The notes beneath the pieces were generated by a model. The model saw only the letters and a list, made by a program, of their open reading frames with translations, did no database searches and was not told where the DNA came from. Position numbers and translations under genes: made by a program. From contig JAKSHY010000008.1 of NCBI GenBank assembly GCA_024399135.1, positions 1-64,000 on the forward strand: 64,000 nt of DNA, written 5' to 3'. This DNA comes from Lachnospiraceae bacterium (GTDB lineage: Bacteria; Bacillota; Clostridia; Lachnospirales; Lachnospiraceae). Every line of letters starts with the position of its first letter. Position 1 is the first letter of the stretch. This document shows, in pieces, positions 25,628-35,320 of this stretch.

Positions 25628-26570
25628 TTCTGTTACCTGACACTTTCTCAACATCTGCTACTAAATACTTTGACTGTTTGAATATCAAGTTCAACATAAC
25701 AGATAAGTACTTCATTATGATAGTTAGTAGGAAAAACACGCCGAAGAATCCCATTGATATGAAGCTTATTGTCGAAGACCATCCCTCAGTTATTCCACTT
25801 TCAAGAAAATAGTCAACTATAGCATATGTCCCCATAGCTGCCGTTATGAGCAAAAAAAGAATACTTATTATTAAGGAGACCTTCTCAAGTACATTGGTAA
25901 AATATATGAATGAATCTAATGCCAATGCACTACGCTTTGAGAACGCCTGACTTTTCTTTTTATTCAAATATCCATCGCTATTCGTCTTATATGACAGCGA
26001 TGTCATTTTCAACCCGCAGTTGGCATAGACAGCTTTCCTATACGGGATATTCTTACTTATAGATTTAATTCTGTTTATCGCACGTCTTGAAATAATCCTA
26101 AATGTTTCCGGACCTATTTTACTAAATCCTCTATTCGACTTGTTATATAGCCTATAGAATAGTTTAGAAGTAAACTTCATTCTCGAATCAGAAGAAGCAG
26201 AGACTATATCAAATCCTTTCAATAATTCATCATATACATCAATGACCAATTCAGAATCATAATCTATATAGCAAGAATCAAATTCATATACGAAGTCCCC
26301 AATAGCAATATCTCTTCCAGCGTTCATTGAAGACTCTACGCCCTGATATATACCCATATGGATAATTGTTACCATTCCATCCAAATTATTCTTTTTGACG
26401 AAATCTTCGATTTGTAATACTGTATCATCCTCGCATGCATCATCTACTAAAATAACTTCATACTGTTCAAATGATTTCCCAATAATGTTAACCACAGAAT
26501 CTAAAAATGAAGATACTTCTGCACTGTCATTATGAAGATATGTAACTACTGATACAAATTTCTTTTCCAC
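25617..26570 (-). CDS. GT2 glycosyltransferase with two C-terminal membrane helices (GtrB-like)
   Basis: 317 aa. The GT-A domain has VVTYLHNDSAEVSSFLDSV, ILVDDACEDDTV and GDFVYEFDSCYIDYD; the usual DxD is relaxed to FDSCY. Two strong membrane segments near 235-260 and 270-295 anchor it, as in GtrB and other polyprenyl-phosphate glucosyltransferases. It starts with GTG. It overlaps the next GT2 by 11 nt, so the two GT2 proteins are coupled. Confidence 0.82.
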   Translation of the reverse strand: MEKKFVSVVTYLHNDSAEVSSFLDSVVNIIGKSFEQYEVILVDDACEDDTVLQIEDFVKKNNLDGMVTIIHMGIYQGVESSMNAGRDIAIGDFVYEFDSCYIDYDSELVIDVYDELLKGFDIVSASSDSRMKFTSKLFYRLYNKSNRGFSKIGPETFRIISRRAINRIKSISKNIPYRKAVYANCGLKMTSLSYKTNSDGYLNKKKSQAFSKRSALALDSFIYFTNVLEKVSLIISILFLLITAAMGTYAIVDYFLESGITEGWSSTISFISMGFFGVFFLLTIIMKYLSVMLNLIFKQSKYLVADVEKVSGNRNDD

Positions 26571-26635
26571 TTAATTAATCTCTATACTTTCTAAATAATT
26601 TGATTCCATCTAATTAAATTGATCTTTTTACAACA

Positions 26636-27763
26636 TTAGATTAAATACTCATCCAAATCATAAACTGTATTTATTTTTCCAGAAAGAACACTTATAAATG
26701 TCGGTTTCACTGAGTGAACCTTAATTGCTGTTGGTCTAGAATCATCGACCTCAGAACTCTTAAGAATTGGTTTCATGGAATACAGTGATGAAACATATTC
26801 AAAACCATATTCTGCACACATATACTTTTTAGCAAGCCTTGACATATATGGCCATGCACTAGCGGGCTTATTAGGACAATCATTACAATTTCCAAGCTGT
26901 GAATCACTACATAACGATCCTTGTACAGACTGACACTTAAACTTCGGTATTTCACTAAAGCTTGAATCATGAGGTGTGAATGTTACAGAGGTAAGACTGT
27001 GAAGATTCGTTTTACCAAATGGCATTATCGAGAAGAACGGGCCATCCATCACTGTTAAACCAACATTCTTCAAAGTCTCTGAAGTTTTACATAATATTAT
27101 TTCGCATAGCTCATATTTTATTTTAAATAGATCATCGATTTCAGCCTTCTTTAGTATCTGATTAACTGAAGCATATGTGGCATTCAGAAGAAACTCTGTC
27201 TCAAATTCTTCACTATTTTTCAGTTTCACAATATATTTATTACCATCAAGAATGATGTCATCTAATTCTATGCCATATTTAATATCAACATTATTAAACT
27301 TTGATAATTCATCAAGGAAGTAGTCTCTTAAGATATGTGCATCATATGTATACTCTTCTGTCAGAAAAGCTCCATCACACATATTAGAATTGAAATACCT
27401 ATCTACAGGTACTTTATCACATCTTATATTCGCCGCCTTGCAAAAGTCCATGAATTCTTCCGCGTTAGTCCATGAAAATTCTGTGGAAGTAGCGTATACT
27501 TGATCAAATGAATCATGAATACAGAAAGAAAAATCCTCATTAAAGCGTTTAAAATAACCAGCAGATTTCATTGCGGTATTAAGACTTCTAGGATAATGAT
27601 ATCCCATATGAACTCTTGCCTGATTGATATATGTCGCCCTCTTAAAAGGAGCATCATCACATTCAAGGACCAACACCTTCATTCCCTTTATTCCGCAAAA
27701 CAAAGCTGAATACAGTCCGTATAGTCCTGCACCTATGATTATTCTATCGTAGAAAATCACCAC
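26636..27763 (-). CDS. FAD-dependent oxidoreductase (DAO-like) with a four-cysteine segment
   Basis: A 375-aa flavoprotein with IIIGAGLYGLYSALFCGIKG at 8-27, an ATYINQARVHMGYHYPRS segment typical of DAO-family enzymes in glycan loci, and a late MKPILKSSEVDDSRPT. Unusual is a cluster near residue 290 with spacing C-x7-C-x7-C-x2-C, which could bind zinc or an iron-sulfur centre. The start is one of two consecutive GTG codons; GGAGG is 4 and 7 nt from them. It is 14 nt downstream of the ugd gene. Substrate unknown. Confidence 0.75.
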   Translation of the reverse strand: MVIFYDRIIIGAGLYGLYSALFCGIKGMKVLVLECDDAPFKRATYINQARVHMGYHYPRSLNTAMKSAGYFKRFNEDFSFCIHDSFDQVYATSTEFSWTNAEEFMDFCKAANIRCDKVPVDRYFNSNMCDGAFLTEEYTYDAHILRDYFLDELSKFNNVDIKYGIELDDIILDGNKYIVKLKNSEEFETEFLLNATYASVNQILKKAEIDDLFKIKYELCEIILCKTSETLKNVGLTVMDGPFFSIMPFGKTNLHSLTSVTFTPHDSSFSEIPKFKCQSVQGSLCSDSQLGNCNDCPNKPASAWPYMSRLAKKYMCAEYGFEYVSSLYSMKPILKSSEVDDSRPTAIKVHSVKPTFISVLSGKINTVYDLDEYLI

Positions 27764-27777
27764 ACGTCCTCCATAAT

Positions 27778-29109
27778 CTATCTACCAATAGAGTAATATT
27801 CAACTCCAGCATTCTTCATCGTCTCTGGCTCGTAAATATTTCTACCATCATATACCAAAGGTGTCTGCATCAATTCAACATACCTTTGTGGTGATATATC
27901 TCTGTACTCTTTGTTTTCTGTGAAAATAAAGCACACATTAGCCCCATCTAGTGCATCCTCTATACTATTTACATATACTATGGAACCCCTGTCCATTTTA
28001 CCTAAACTAACGTTTTCTGGATACTTTTTTCTAAAATTATCGACAGCTCCTTCTACTACATCGAAAGCATGAACATGAGCTCCTGCATCAAGTAATAACT
28101 CTATATTGTCTATAGATGGAGCTTCTCTTAAATCATCTGTTCCTGGTTTAAATGCAAGGCCCAAGACTGCAACCTTAAGTCCATCAAAGGTAATTAATCT
28201 GTCAGATGCCTTCTTAAATAATCTTGTTTTTTGAGAACCGTTGACATCTACCGCTGCCTCTACTGTCTTTAAATCATATCCAACCTTCTTGGCCTGATAT
28301 TTTAGTGCTTTAGTATCTTTAGGAAAACAGCTTCCACCATATCCTATACCTGCTTTAAGGAAATTGGCACCAATTCTGTCATCGTATTTCATTCCTTCAG
28401 CAACCTTAGTTATATCAGCACCTAATAATTCACATAGATTTGCAATGTCATTCATATAGCTAATCTTTAGTGCCAGGAAATCATTACAGGCATATTTAGT
28501 CATTTCGGCTGAGCGACGATTCATAACTACTATTGGCCTTTCAAATGGTTCATAGATTTCTTTCAATATGTCTTCTGCCCATTTAGATTCCACACCAATA
28601 ATAATTCTTTTAGCTTCTAAAGTATCTCTTACTGCACATCCCTGTGCGAGGAATTCCGGATTGGACGCAACCTCAATATGAAGGTCTTTTCTCACCATGA
28701 AATCCTTAAGGAACTGTTCAACCCTGTCATTAGTTCCAACAGGCACTGTCGACTTAACTACAACCAAACAGTCTTTATTTACACTCTGCGCTATTTCCTT
28801 GCACACAGTTGCTATATAATCAAGATTAGCACTTCCGTCTGGCATTTCAGGTGTTCCAACCCCTATGAAGATTGCATCCGCATCTGCATATGCCGAAGAG
28901 TAATCTGTAGTATATTTTAATCTTCCTGTTAGATTATTTTTAGTCATTAGTTCCTGAAGTCCGTCCTCATATATTGGAGAAACTCCTTGTTTCATCAGCT
29001 CTACTTTATTCTCATCAACATCCACACACGTAACATCATGCCCCTTCTCAGCGAAGCAAACACCTGCTACTAATCCCACATATCCAGTTCCTGCTACAGC
29101 TATCTTCAT
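27778..29109 (-). CDS. ugd: UDP-glucose 6-dehydrogenase
   Basis: A 443-aa NAD-dependent enzyme that oxidises UDP-glucose to UDP-glucuronate in two steps. It has N-terminal MKIAVAGTGYVGLVAGVCFAE, the VVVKSTVPVGT segment, the catalytic Cys in GIGYGGSCFPKDTKAL and a C-terminal FKPGTDDLREAPS. The ATG at 29109 is preferred (AAAGGAA at 7-8 nt); an upstream Met adds 6 residues. Its product is the substrate of the UDP-GlcA epimerase at 4.2-5.2 kb. Confidence 0.95.
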   Translation of the reverse strand: MKIAVAGTGYVGLVAGVCFAEKGHDVTCVDVDENKVELMKQGVSPIYEDGLQELMTKNNLTGRLKYTTDYSSAYADADAIFIGVGTPEMPDGSANLDYIATVCKEIAQSVNKDCLVVVKSTVPVGTNDRVEQFLKDFMVRKDLHIEVASNPEFLAQGCAVRDTLEAKRIIIGVESKWAEDILKEIYEPFERPIVVMNRRSAEMTKYACNDFLALKISYMNDIANLCELLGADITKVAEGMKYDDRIGANFLKAGIGYGGSCFPKDTKALKYQAKKVGYDLKTVEAAVDVNGSQKTRLFKKASDRLITFDGLKVAVLGLAFKPGTDDLREAPSIDNIELLLDAGAHVHAFDVVEGAVDNFRKKYPENVSLGKMDRGSIVYVNSIEDALDGANVCFIFTENKEYRDISPQRYVELMQTPLVYDGRNIYEPETMKNAGVEYYSIGR

Positions 29110-29146
29110 GACCATTTCCTTTATCATTTATGCAAACAATTTTATA

Positions 29147-30241
29147 CTAATTATCACTTGGCATAATTCCATTATTTTTTAGGAATTTAATTAAATTCTC
29201 TGAATAAATAGCTCTTCCCTTAGAGTTTAAGTGTACATCATCTAACATTGTGTCGTATGAATTTTCCATGCTTATTCCTTGTTCAGCAAGTGGGTAGAAA
29301 TATGTATTTTCATACAATCCAGCTACATACTCAGCTTTTCTTCCGTAATCTTCTTCCGAACCTAGTCCATTATTAAGCGTGATACTGTTTCCAATATACT
29401 CACCACTTTCACGATAAAATTCGACATAGCTTGGAGCACACATAACTATCTTAGCATTAGGGCATGCTTCCTTTAATGAATTGAATATGCTAATTAAAGC
29501 TCCTTGATATGTCCAATAGTCATATCGATCATTCGGATTATTCTGCTCTCTACCAGAAAGGAAATCATTGATTCCATATTCTATGAAAAATATGTCAGCA
29601 GAACGAATTTCATCCATATGCTGTGTCAAAATTTTCTTTGCTGTACAATCAGGAAGTACACTGACATCTATCTTTCCTGCTATAATCTTTGCTATTGTAA
29701 TACCACAAAAATCTCTAAAAACTTCATCCTCAAATGTGGTAGTTGTCCTAGAACAGCTTGCTGCCATTCCACCAACACCAAGGTTAAAAATATTAGCATC
29801 CAAAGCAGTTCCCACTATATATGCGATACCGTCAACATCACGGAAATTATCCAGCATACTATCACCTAAGAACACTACATTCTTCTTTCCATCAACATGT
29901 GTCGAATCATCATGTACATTAGATGCATTAAACTGACCTACAGTAATACCCATATTACTCATATCTGCTTCACCTTCAGTAGAAACATTCTGATTATCAG
30001 GATTAGATTCTTCTGAGTTCGCACTTTCAGCCAGCAAATTATTTTTCTGAACATCTACATCATTTTCAGAATTTTCCTTAATTTCAACTACTGTCACTTC
30101 ATCGCTGCCATTCATCTTATCTATAAGGTTCATTGTACATTTGACACCTAAGAATATTACTGAAATCATTCCTATAACAGCAAATATTATTAATGTAGCG
30201 AGAAGCCCTGTACTTACACTTTTCTTTTTCTTCTTATCCAT
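29147..30241 (-). CDS. membrane-anchored SGNH/GDSL hydrolase
   Basis: 364 aa. A poly-Lys N-terminus and a membrane segment at about 11-33 anchor it with the catalytic part outside; a disordered Asn/Ser/Glu-rich linker (45-115) follows. The SGNH blocks are FLGDSMLDN (Ser128), NLGVGGMAA (Gly), EYGINDFLSG (Asn) and LDDVHLNSKG (Asp and His). It probably removes or transfers acyl groups on the surface glycan. AGGAG precedes the ATG by 9 nt. It lies between ugd and an LtaS-like gene. Confidence 0.88.
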   Translation of the reverse strand: MDKKKKKSVSTGLLATLIIFAVIGMISVIFLGVKCTMNLIDKMNGSDEVTVVEIKENSENDVDVQKNNLLAESANSEESNPDNQNVSTEGEADMSNMGITVGQFNASNVHDDSTHVDGKKNVVFLGDSMLDNFRDVDGIAYIVGTALDANIFNLGVGGMAASCSRTTTTFEDEVFRDFCGITIAKIIAGKIDVSVLPDCTAKKILTQHMDEIRSADIFFIEYGINDFLSGREQNNPNDRYDYWTYQGALISIFNSLKEACPNAKIVMCAPSYVEFYRESGEYIGNSITLNNGLGSEEDYGRKAEYVAGLYENTYFYPLAEQGISMENSYDTMLDDVHLNSKGRAIYSENLIKFLKNNGIMPSDN

Positions 30242-30319
30242 CTTATATCTACTCCTATATACTTTGTTTATCTACTTTGGAGGCAAAAGCACAACTTTCA
30301 AAAAATCTTCTTTATATCA

Positions 30320-32041
30320 TTAGAAGAATGTATCAACCAAAGGCAGCTTCGCATCTGGTTTTCCATTTAGCTTTTCTTTTAACTTTTTGTAATCTCCATT
30401 ATAGAAATAACCATACATGCAGTTGGCCATTCCTTCCTTATCTCCTGTAAATATCTGAATATATGGAAATTCCTCATCATACTGGCATATCCAGAATATT
30501 CTGTCTCTTCTGTCGCCACTATCATAATCAGTTACTGGTGTTCCATATTTATGTCCATCTGCTCCCATAGCATCAATGATTGTTGGAAGTAAATCACAAT
30601 GAGATATTGGTGCATCTGTTGTTTTCATTTCATCATGTGTTTCATCAGCCATCTTCATGAAGAAAATTACCTGAGGCTCAGTTGGACTACCGTGATCCGA
30701 AGTAATAATAATAGTTGAGTTATCGTATGCACCATTAGCTTTTAGCTGTTCTAAATACTCTTCTACTATTACCATACAACCCTTTGAGTTATCTTCCAGT
30801 GAAGCATCCTCACTTTCATTATGAGTTCCATCGGCATTAGTTGCTCTGTCATGATCTCCCATAAGATGTTGGATTATGAAATACTTGCTGTCAGATTTAG
30901 TATTTACACCCTCAGTATTCAATCTATCCAGGAAATCATAATTATTATGAGCACGAGAAGCATTGACATCAGTAACAATATCTTCATATTCCGAAACTGT
31001 TGTATAGAAAAGATTCTTTAATATCTCAGGCGCCATTCTGTATGATGACATTTTAGAGACTGTTTTTATTAATAATGATTGATTTACTTCCACAATAGTC
31101 GCCGAGTTAGCCATGTTATCAAACAATCCATTAAGTATTGTTATATCATTATTGGCTCTATATATGTCTGAGCTTGGCGTGAACACATTAACCTTATAGC
31201 CTTTTTTATGCATAGTATCGAATATTCCTTTATAATTAGAATCTTCTAATACCGACTTGGTCCATTCATTAATTGCAACTGTATTATCTACATGAGCTCC
31301 TGTTAACATATGGAGCATTGATGGGAATGTACCAAAATATGTACAGTCATCATTATTGTAATAAGTAAAGTCATGAAGAAAATCTATTGCATCCGGATAT
31401 TTTTCAAGTGTTGCATCTAAATACTCATTGCTAAAATAATCAAGTACTATCACTATTACATTCTCATTTGAAGAAACTACCATCTGCTCCTCACCAGAGA
31501 GGAACCACGAATTTTCAGGACGCTTATACGCTTCTTCTCCTGCGCCTAAAATAAGAGAGACAAGACCAGCTCCCTGCATCAATATAAGTATTATGGAACC
31601 GGCCATAGAAATTTTAGCTACCAACTCGCTCTTCTTAATTCCCAGAAATACAAAAAGGCCTATTACAGCCAGCCATATAATGGTATTAATAATTAATAGT
31701 CCAACGGACGCAGAATATCCGTCAGGGTTCTGTCCCAGCAAATCCAGGTTTTGATTTAAGAACATTACCTGAATATAGCCTAATACCCCTATAGAGAAGA
31801 TTAAAGATGTCAGAACATAATAAACCTTCTTAGGAAGTAATGACATGATTAATGAAACAACCAAACTTATGGCAACCATTAATCCAACTGATAGCCACAC
31901 GAATTCTCCATACTTAAATTCAAACTGAGAAACATTTGAAAAAAATATCTCTGATGGTCCGAACCACAACACCATGAAGCTAAGTAGCAAACATGGAAGA
32001 AACGCTATTCCTATTTTTTTAATAAACTTTGTATTTTTCAT
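30320..32041 (-). CDS. LtaS/sulfatase-fold membrane protein 1 (predicted phospho-group transferase)
   Basis: 573 aa: about five N-terminal membrane helices (to residue 170) and an outer alkaline-phosphatase-fold domain. Metal residues are Asp201 in IVIVLDYFSNEY and the late ITSDHGSP. The sulfatase CxPxR motif is absent. Instead Thr238 in FGTFPSML lines up with a Thr in three paralogs of this window, as in LtaS and EptA, where Thr takes up the phospho-group. The family signature YIQVMFLNQ is at 89-97. It overlaps pntC by 23 nt, so it belongs to the AEP operon. The transferred group (glycerol phosphate, phosphoethanolamine or aminoethylphosphonate) is not decided. Confidence 0.75.
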   Translation of the reverse strand: MKNTKFIKKIGIAFLPCLLLSFMVLWFGPSEIFFSNVSQFEFKYGEFVWLSVGLMVAISLVVSLIMSLLPKKVYYVLTSLIFSIGVLGYIQVMFLNQNLDLLGQNPDGYSASVGLLIINTIIWLAVIGLFVFLGIKKSELVAKISMAGSIILILMQGAGLVSLILGAGEEAYKRPENSWFLSGEEQMVVSSNENVIVIVLDYFSNEYLDATLEKYPDAIDFLHDFTYYNNDDCTYFGTFPSMLHMLTGAHVDNTVAINEWTKSVLEDSNYKGIFDTMHKKGYKVNVFTPSSDIYRANNDITILNGLFDNMANSATIVEVNQSLLIKTVSKMSSYRMAPEILKNLFYTTVSEYEDIVTDVNASRAHNNYDFLDRLNTEGVNTKSDSKYFIIQHLMGDHDRATNADGTHNESEDASLEDNSKGCMVIVEEYLEQLKANGAYDNSTIIITSDHGSPTEPQVIFFMKMADETHDEMKTTDAPISHCDLLPTIIDAMGADGHKYGTPVTDYDSGDRRDRIFWICQYDEEFPYIQIFTGDKEGMANCMYGYFYNGDYKKLKEKLNGKPDAKLPLVDTFF

Positions 32042-32735
32042 CTATCGCTTGTAATTCCTTAAATGTATCTATCTCTACTATATCTTCTTTTTTACATTCT
32101 CTAACCGCGACTTCGTATCTATCTTTAAACATGTCAAGAGGAACCTGTTCCCAATACATGTTCTTTCCATCATCAGTGTTAAACGCACTAACCAAATCTT
32201 CTTTCAGCTTCTTGCCATCATCTTCTGACCAAAAAGAAATTCCTACCATTTGGTGGCATGGTTTCTCGGAAGATGTGCACTCCTTTGTTATGATTCCATC
32301 CTTGGTTTCGAAGCACCAGTCGTCGGTTTTCTCTACTGGTATAGCCAGGAAATTAGAACCACTATGATACTTAGTTATTATTGCCGGATTAGATATGCAA
32401 AGATCCGCTTCCAAAACATAAGCATTCTCTAATAAATCTTTAGCAGCCAGTGCAGAAGATATATTATTAGCTTCTGTATAAATATCATTGTCAATGAATT
32501 TGATCATAGGATACTTATATAAAAGCTGATCAAACTGCTCCTTTAAATATCCTCTGACTATATATATTTCTTCAATGCCTGCTGCCAGAACTGCGTCAAT
32601 TAATCCATCTATGATTCTTATTCCGTTAACGCGAATAAGTGGCTTAGGCGTATTGATGGTTATAGGAACCATTCTTGACCCGAAGCCTGCTGCAACGAAT
32701 ATAGCTCTTTTCGCTTCGTACTTACATTCACTCAT
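32019..32735 (-). CDS. pntC: CTP:2-aminoethylphosphonate cytidylyltransferase (PntC/LicC-like)
   Basis: A 238-aa nucleotidyltransferase. The N-terminal VAAGFGSRMVPITINTPKPL loop binds CTP, GIEEIYIVRGYLKEQFD follows as in LicC, and YVLEADLCISNP carries a metal Asp. A GISFWSEDDG and a YWEQVPLD segment complete the choline/AEP-type pattern. Adjacent genes make 2-aminoethylphosphonate, so CMP-AEP is the likely product rather than CDP-choline. It overlaps the decarboxylase gene by one base and the LtaS-like gene by 23. The substrate is inferred from context. Confidence 0.87.
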   Translation of the reverse strand: MSECKYEAKRAIFVAAGFGSRMVPITINTPKPLIRVNGIRIIDGLIDAVLAAGIEEIYIVRGYLKEQFDQLLYKYPMIKFIDNDIYTEANNISSALAAKDLLENAYVLEADLCISNPAIITKYHSGSNFLAIPVEKTDDWCFETKDGIITKECTSSEKPCHQMVGISFWSEDDGKKLKEDLVSAFNTDDGKNMYWEQVPLDMFKDRYEVAVRECKKEDIVEIDTFKELQAIDEKYKVY

Positions 32736-33856
32736 TATAATGTCTCCAAATATTCCATGAAGTTATTCTTATTCTCCATTGCTGTAGTAGTTGGACGTCC
32801 AAGGTCATCTCTTGCTCCAATACCACATTTAACCTCTATCAGACTTAATTCATTTCTCTCTTTTGCTTTTAACAATTCACTGTCTAAATCTTCTAATGTT
32901 TCTACACATACAGCGTTAGGATATCCACACGCCTTAGCAATTGAACAAAGGTCAATATCTGAAGCTACAGTTGGCATTCCTCCTACTGTTTCATGTGCTC
33001 CATTATTAATAATTATATGAATCAAATTTTCTGGCTTGTTAGTTCCAACAAGTGCCATAGATCCCATATGCATTAAAACTGCGCCATCACCATCAACACA
33101 CCATACCTTAGTTGTTGGTTTATTAATAGCAACCCCGAGAGCAATCGATGAGCTGTGGCCCATAGAACCTACTGTCAGGAAATCGTATTTATGTGACTGA
33201 TTATTGAAAGTACGAGTTTCGAATAATTCTCTTGAAGCCTTTCCTGTTGTTGAAACAATAGGATCTTCTCCAGCAGCTTTAGCAATATGCTGGATTATCT
33301 CTTCTCTTATCAGCTTATTATCATTTTCATACTTAACCTTAACATCAGTTTTTAAGGCTCCTTTTCTTACTACGAAAGCAACCTGAAGACCTCTTTCTAA
33401 ATCTTCCTTGAATGATTCCATAGCTTCCTTAACTTCATCCTCTGTTGTATCTTCAGAGATTACGAAGGAACGAATATTCATGTCATCTAATAATTTAACT
33501 GTAACCTCACCCTGATATATATGCTGAGGTTCATCATGAAGTCCAGGTTCACCTCTCCATCCGATAATGAAAACCATAGGAATTCCATATACCTTCTCGT
33601 TAAGAAGGGAAGCTACTGGATTAATGATATTTCCCTCTCCAGAGTTCTGCATATACACTACAGGAACCTTAGCTGTAGCTAAGTGATATCCTGCTGCCAG
33701 CGCCACACAGTTACCTTCATTCGCTGCTATAACATGATGATTCCTATCTATCCCATATGTCCCCATCAAATAATTACATAAAGCTTTTAACTGAGAATCA
33801 GGAACACCTGTATAGAAATCTGCTCCGATTATATCTATTAATGATTTTACGTTCAT
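32735..33856 (-). CDS. aepY: phosphonopyruvate decarboxylase
   Basis: A 373-aa ThDP enzyme that converts phosphonopyruvate to phosphonoacetaldehyde, making the mutase reaction irreversible. It has FYTGVPDSQLKALCNYL near the start, AANEGNCVALAAGYHLAT, the GEPGLHDEPQH segment, and the ThDP/Mg motif VDGDGAVLMHMG with a following NNGAHETVGG. The length matches Ppd. It is encoded between pepM and pntC in pathway order. Confidence 0.95.
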   Translation of the reverse strand: MNVKSLIDIIGADFYTGVPDSQLKALCNYLMGTYGIDRNHHVIAANEGNCVALAAGYHLATAKVPVVYMQNSGEGNIINPVASLLNEKVYGIPMVFIIGWRGEPGLHDEPQHIYQGEVTVKLLDDMNIRSFVISEDTTEDEVKEAMESFKEDLERGLQVAFVVRKGALKTDVKVKYENDNKLIREEIIQHIAKAAGEDPIVSTTGKASRELFETRTFNNQSHKYDFLTVGSMGHSSSIALGVAINKPTTKVWCVDGDGAVLMHMGSMALVGTNKPENLIHIIINNGAHETVGGMPTVASDIDLCSIAKACGYPNAVCVETLEDLDSELLKAKERNELSLIEVKCGIGARDDLGRPTTTAMENKNNFMEYLETL

Positions 33857-33892
33857 TTTTAGTCCTCTTTTTATTCCTTTATAAATACTAAT

Positions 33893-33921
33893 GTGAAGCA
33901 GCTACTAGGTAACCGCTTCAC
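33893..33921. other. intergenic hairpin between pepM and aepY
   Basis: GTGAAGC and GCTTCAC pair over a 15-nt loop that can pair further with wobbles. On the minus strand no T tract follows, so it is more likely an RNA-processing or stability element setting the ratio of upstream to downstream genes than a full terminator. Confidence 0.35.
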
Positions 33922-33933
33922 GTCAATTTTTCC

Positions 33934-35229
33934 TTATAATTCATCTATCAGTGAAATAATATTCTTGATAGACATTAATCTGTCATCAACCTCTTTTGCT
34001 CTATGATACTTAAGTATATCCTTAGCAGTCTGTTCCATCGCAGGAAAAGCACTTCTGGTTAACTGGTTAGCATATATAACTATGTTAACGCCATGCTCTG
34101 CTAATTCTTCTTCTGTAATAGTATTAAAAGAAGTCGGAACAACAACTATTGGAGTATCCTTATCTTCAGATCTAAACTTGTCACAGAACTCCACTATTTC
34201 AGCTGGATCCTTTTTCCTAGAATGAATCATGATTCCATCTGCACCAGCCTTAACATAAGCTCTCGCACGAGTAAGTGCATCTTCCATTCCCTGCTCGAGG
34301 ATTAACGACTCAATTCTTGCTATAATCATGAAGTCATCAGTAAGCTGCACCTTCTTACCTGCTTCAATCTTAGCACAGAAGTTTTCTATAGAATCCTGAG
34401 TCTGCTGTACCTCTGTTCCGAAAAGTGAATTCTTCTTAAGACCTGTTTTATCTTCAATAATAACTGCCGAAACACCCATTCTCTCTAAAGAACGAACAGT
34501 ATATACGAAATGTTCTGTTAATCCGCCTGTATCTCCATCGAAGATAATAGGTTTAGTGGTAACCTCCATAACATCATCTATGGTTCTGAATCTTGATGTC
34601 ATATCAACTAATTCAATATCAGGCTTACCCTTAGCTGTCGAATCACACAAAGAACTAATCCACATAGCATCGAACTGGCTTAATTCACCATCATTCTCAA
34701 CTATCGTCTTCTCTGCTATAAGTCCTGTTAATCCAGAATGAACCTCTATGGTTTTTACTACAGGGCACATAGAAATTAATTGACGAAGTCTCTTTCTTCT
34801 ATACTCTGGCATCATTAACTTTTCTTTAATTCTGTCATCAGTTCTCTTTACATTCTCATTATATGTATAAGGAACATCGACAACCTCACCACCGTACTCC
34901 CCAACAAGCTTCACAACTCTGTCTCTGATAGCTTTAGTTGGTCCCTCAAGCCAGTTATCTCCGTGTATAACATAGTCAGGTTTAAGCTCCTTAATTATTT
35001 TATCATAGTGCACATCATTTTGAACAACTACCTTCGAAACCTCTGGAATGCTTTCAACTAACTTAACTCTTTCCTCGAAGCTTATAGTTGGGAATCTATT
35101 GAATCTGATCATCGCCTCATCAGCCAATACTCCAACTATTACATCTCCTAATTTCTTAGCCTCGTTTATGATATTTAAATGTCCTTCATGAAGAACATCT
35201 GTTGTAAAGCATGTGTATACTGTACTCAT
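33934..35229 (-). CDS. pepM: phosphoenolpyruvate mutase with N-terminal cytidylyltransferase-like domain
   Basis: 431 aa in two domains. Residues 1-130 are a TagD/GCT-like nucleotidyltransferase fold with TCFTTDVLHEGHLNII (HxGH at 14-17). Residues 150-431 are the PEP mutase barrel with FDAMWISSL, DGDTGG at 231-236 and the mutase signature EDKTGLKKNS at 259-268, which separates it from isocitrate lyases. It isomerises PEP to phosphonopyruvate, the first C-P bond-forming step. GGAG precedes the ATG. The N-terminal domain is known in some phosphonate clusters; with PntC present its job is unclear. Confidence 0.95.
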   Translation of the reverse strand: MSTVYTCFTTDVLHEGHLNIINEAKKLGDVIVGVLADEAMIRFNRFPTISFEERVKLVESIPEVSKVVVQNDVHYDKIIKELKPDYVIHGDNWLEGPTKAIRDRVVKLVGEYGGEVVDVPYTYNENVKRTDDRIKEKLMMPEYRRKRLRQLISMCPVVKTIEVHSGLTGLIAEKTIVENDGELSQFDAMWISSLCDSTAKGKPDIELVDMTSRFRTIDDVMEVTTKPIIFDGDTGGLTEHFVYTVRSLERMGVSAVIIEDKTGLKKNSLFGTEVQQTQDSIENFCAKIEAGKKVQLTDDFMIIARIESLILEQGMEDALTRARAYVKAGADGIMIHSRKKDPAEIVEFCDKFRSEDKDTPIVVVPTSFNTITEEELAEHGVNIVIYANQLTRSAFPAMEQTAKDILKYHRAKEVDDRLMSIKNIISLIDEL

Positions 35230-35320
35230 TTACCTCTGCTCCATATAAATATATTTAAAATCAATTTCTTACCTGTATCTTTGAAATCCCTGTAACATAC
35301 ATCCTATCCGAATTAGTTGA

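Noticed and set aside
25116-25640. 174-codon plus-strand frame
   Set aside because: Antisense to a clear GT2 gene; Ser-rich translation typical of a shadow frame.
30320-32041. True sulfatase
   Set aside because: The formylglycine motif C/S-x-P-x-R is missing in all four paralogs; the conserved residue is Thr.
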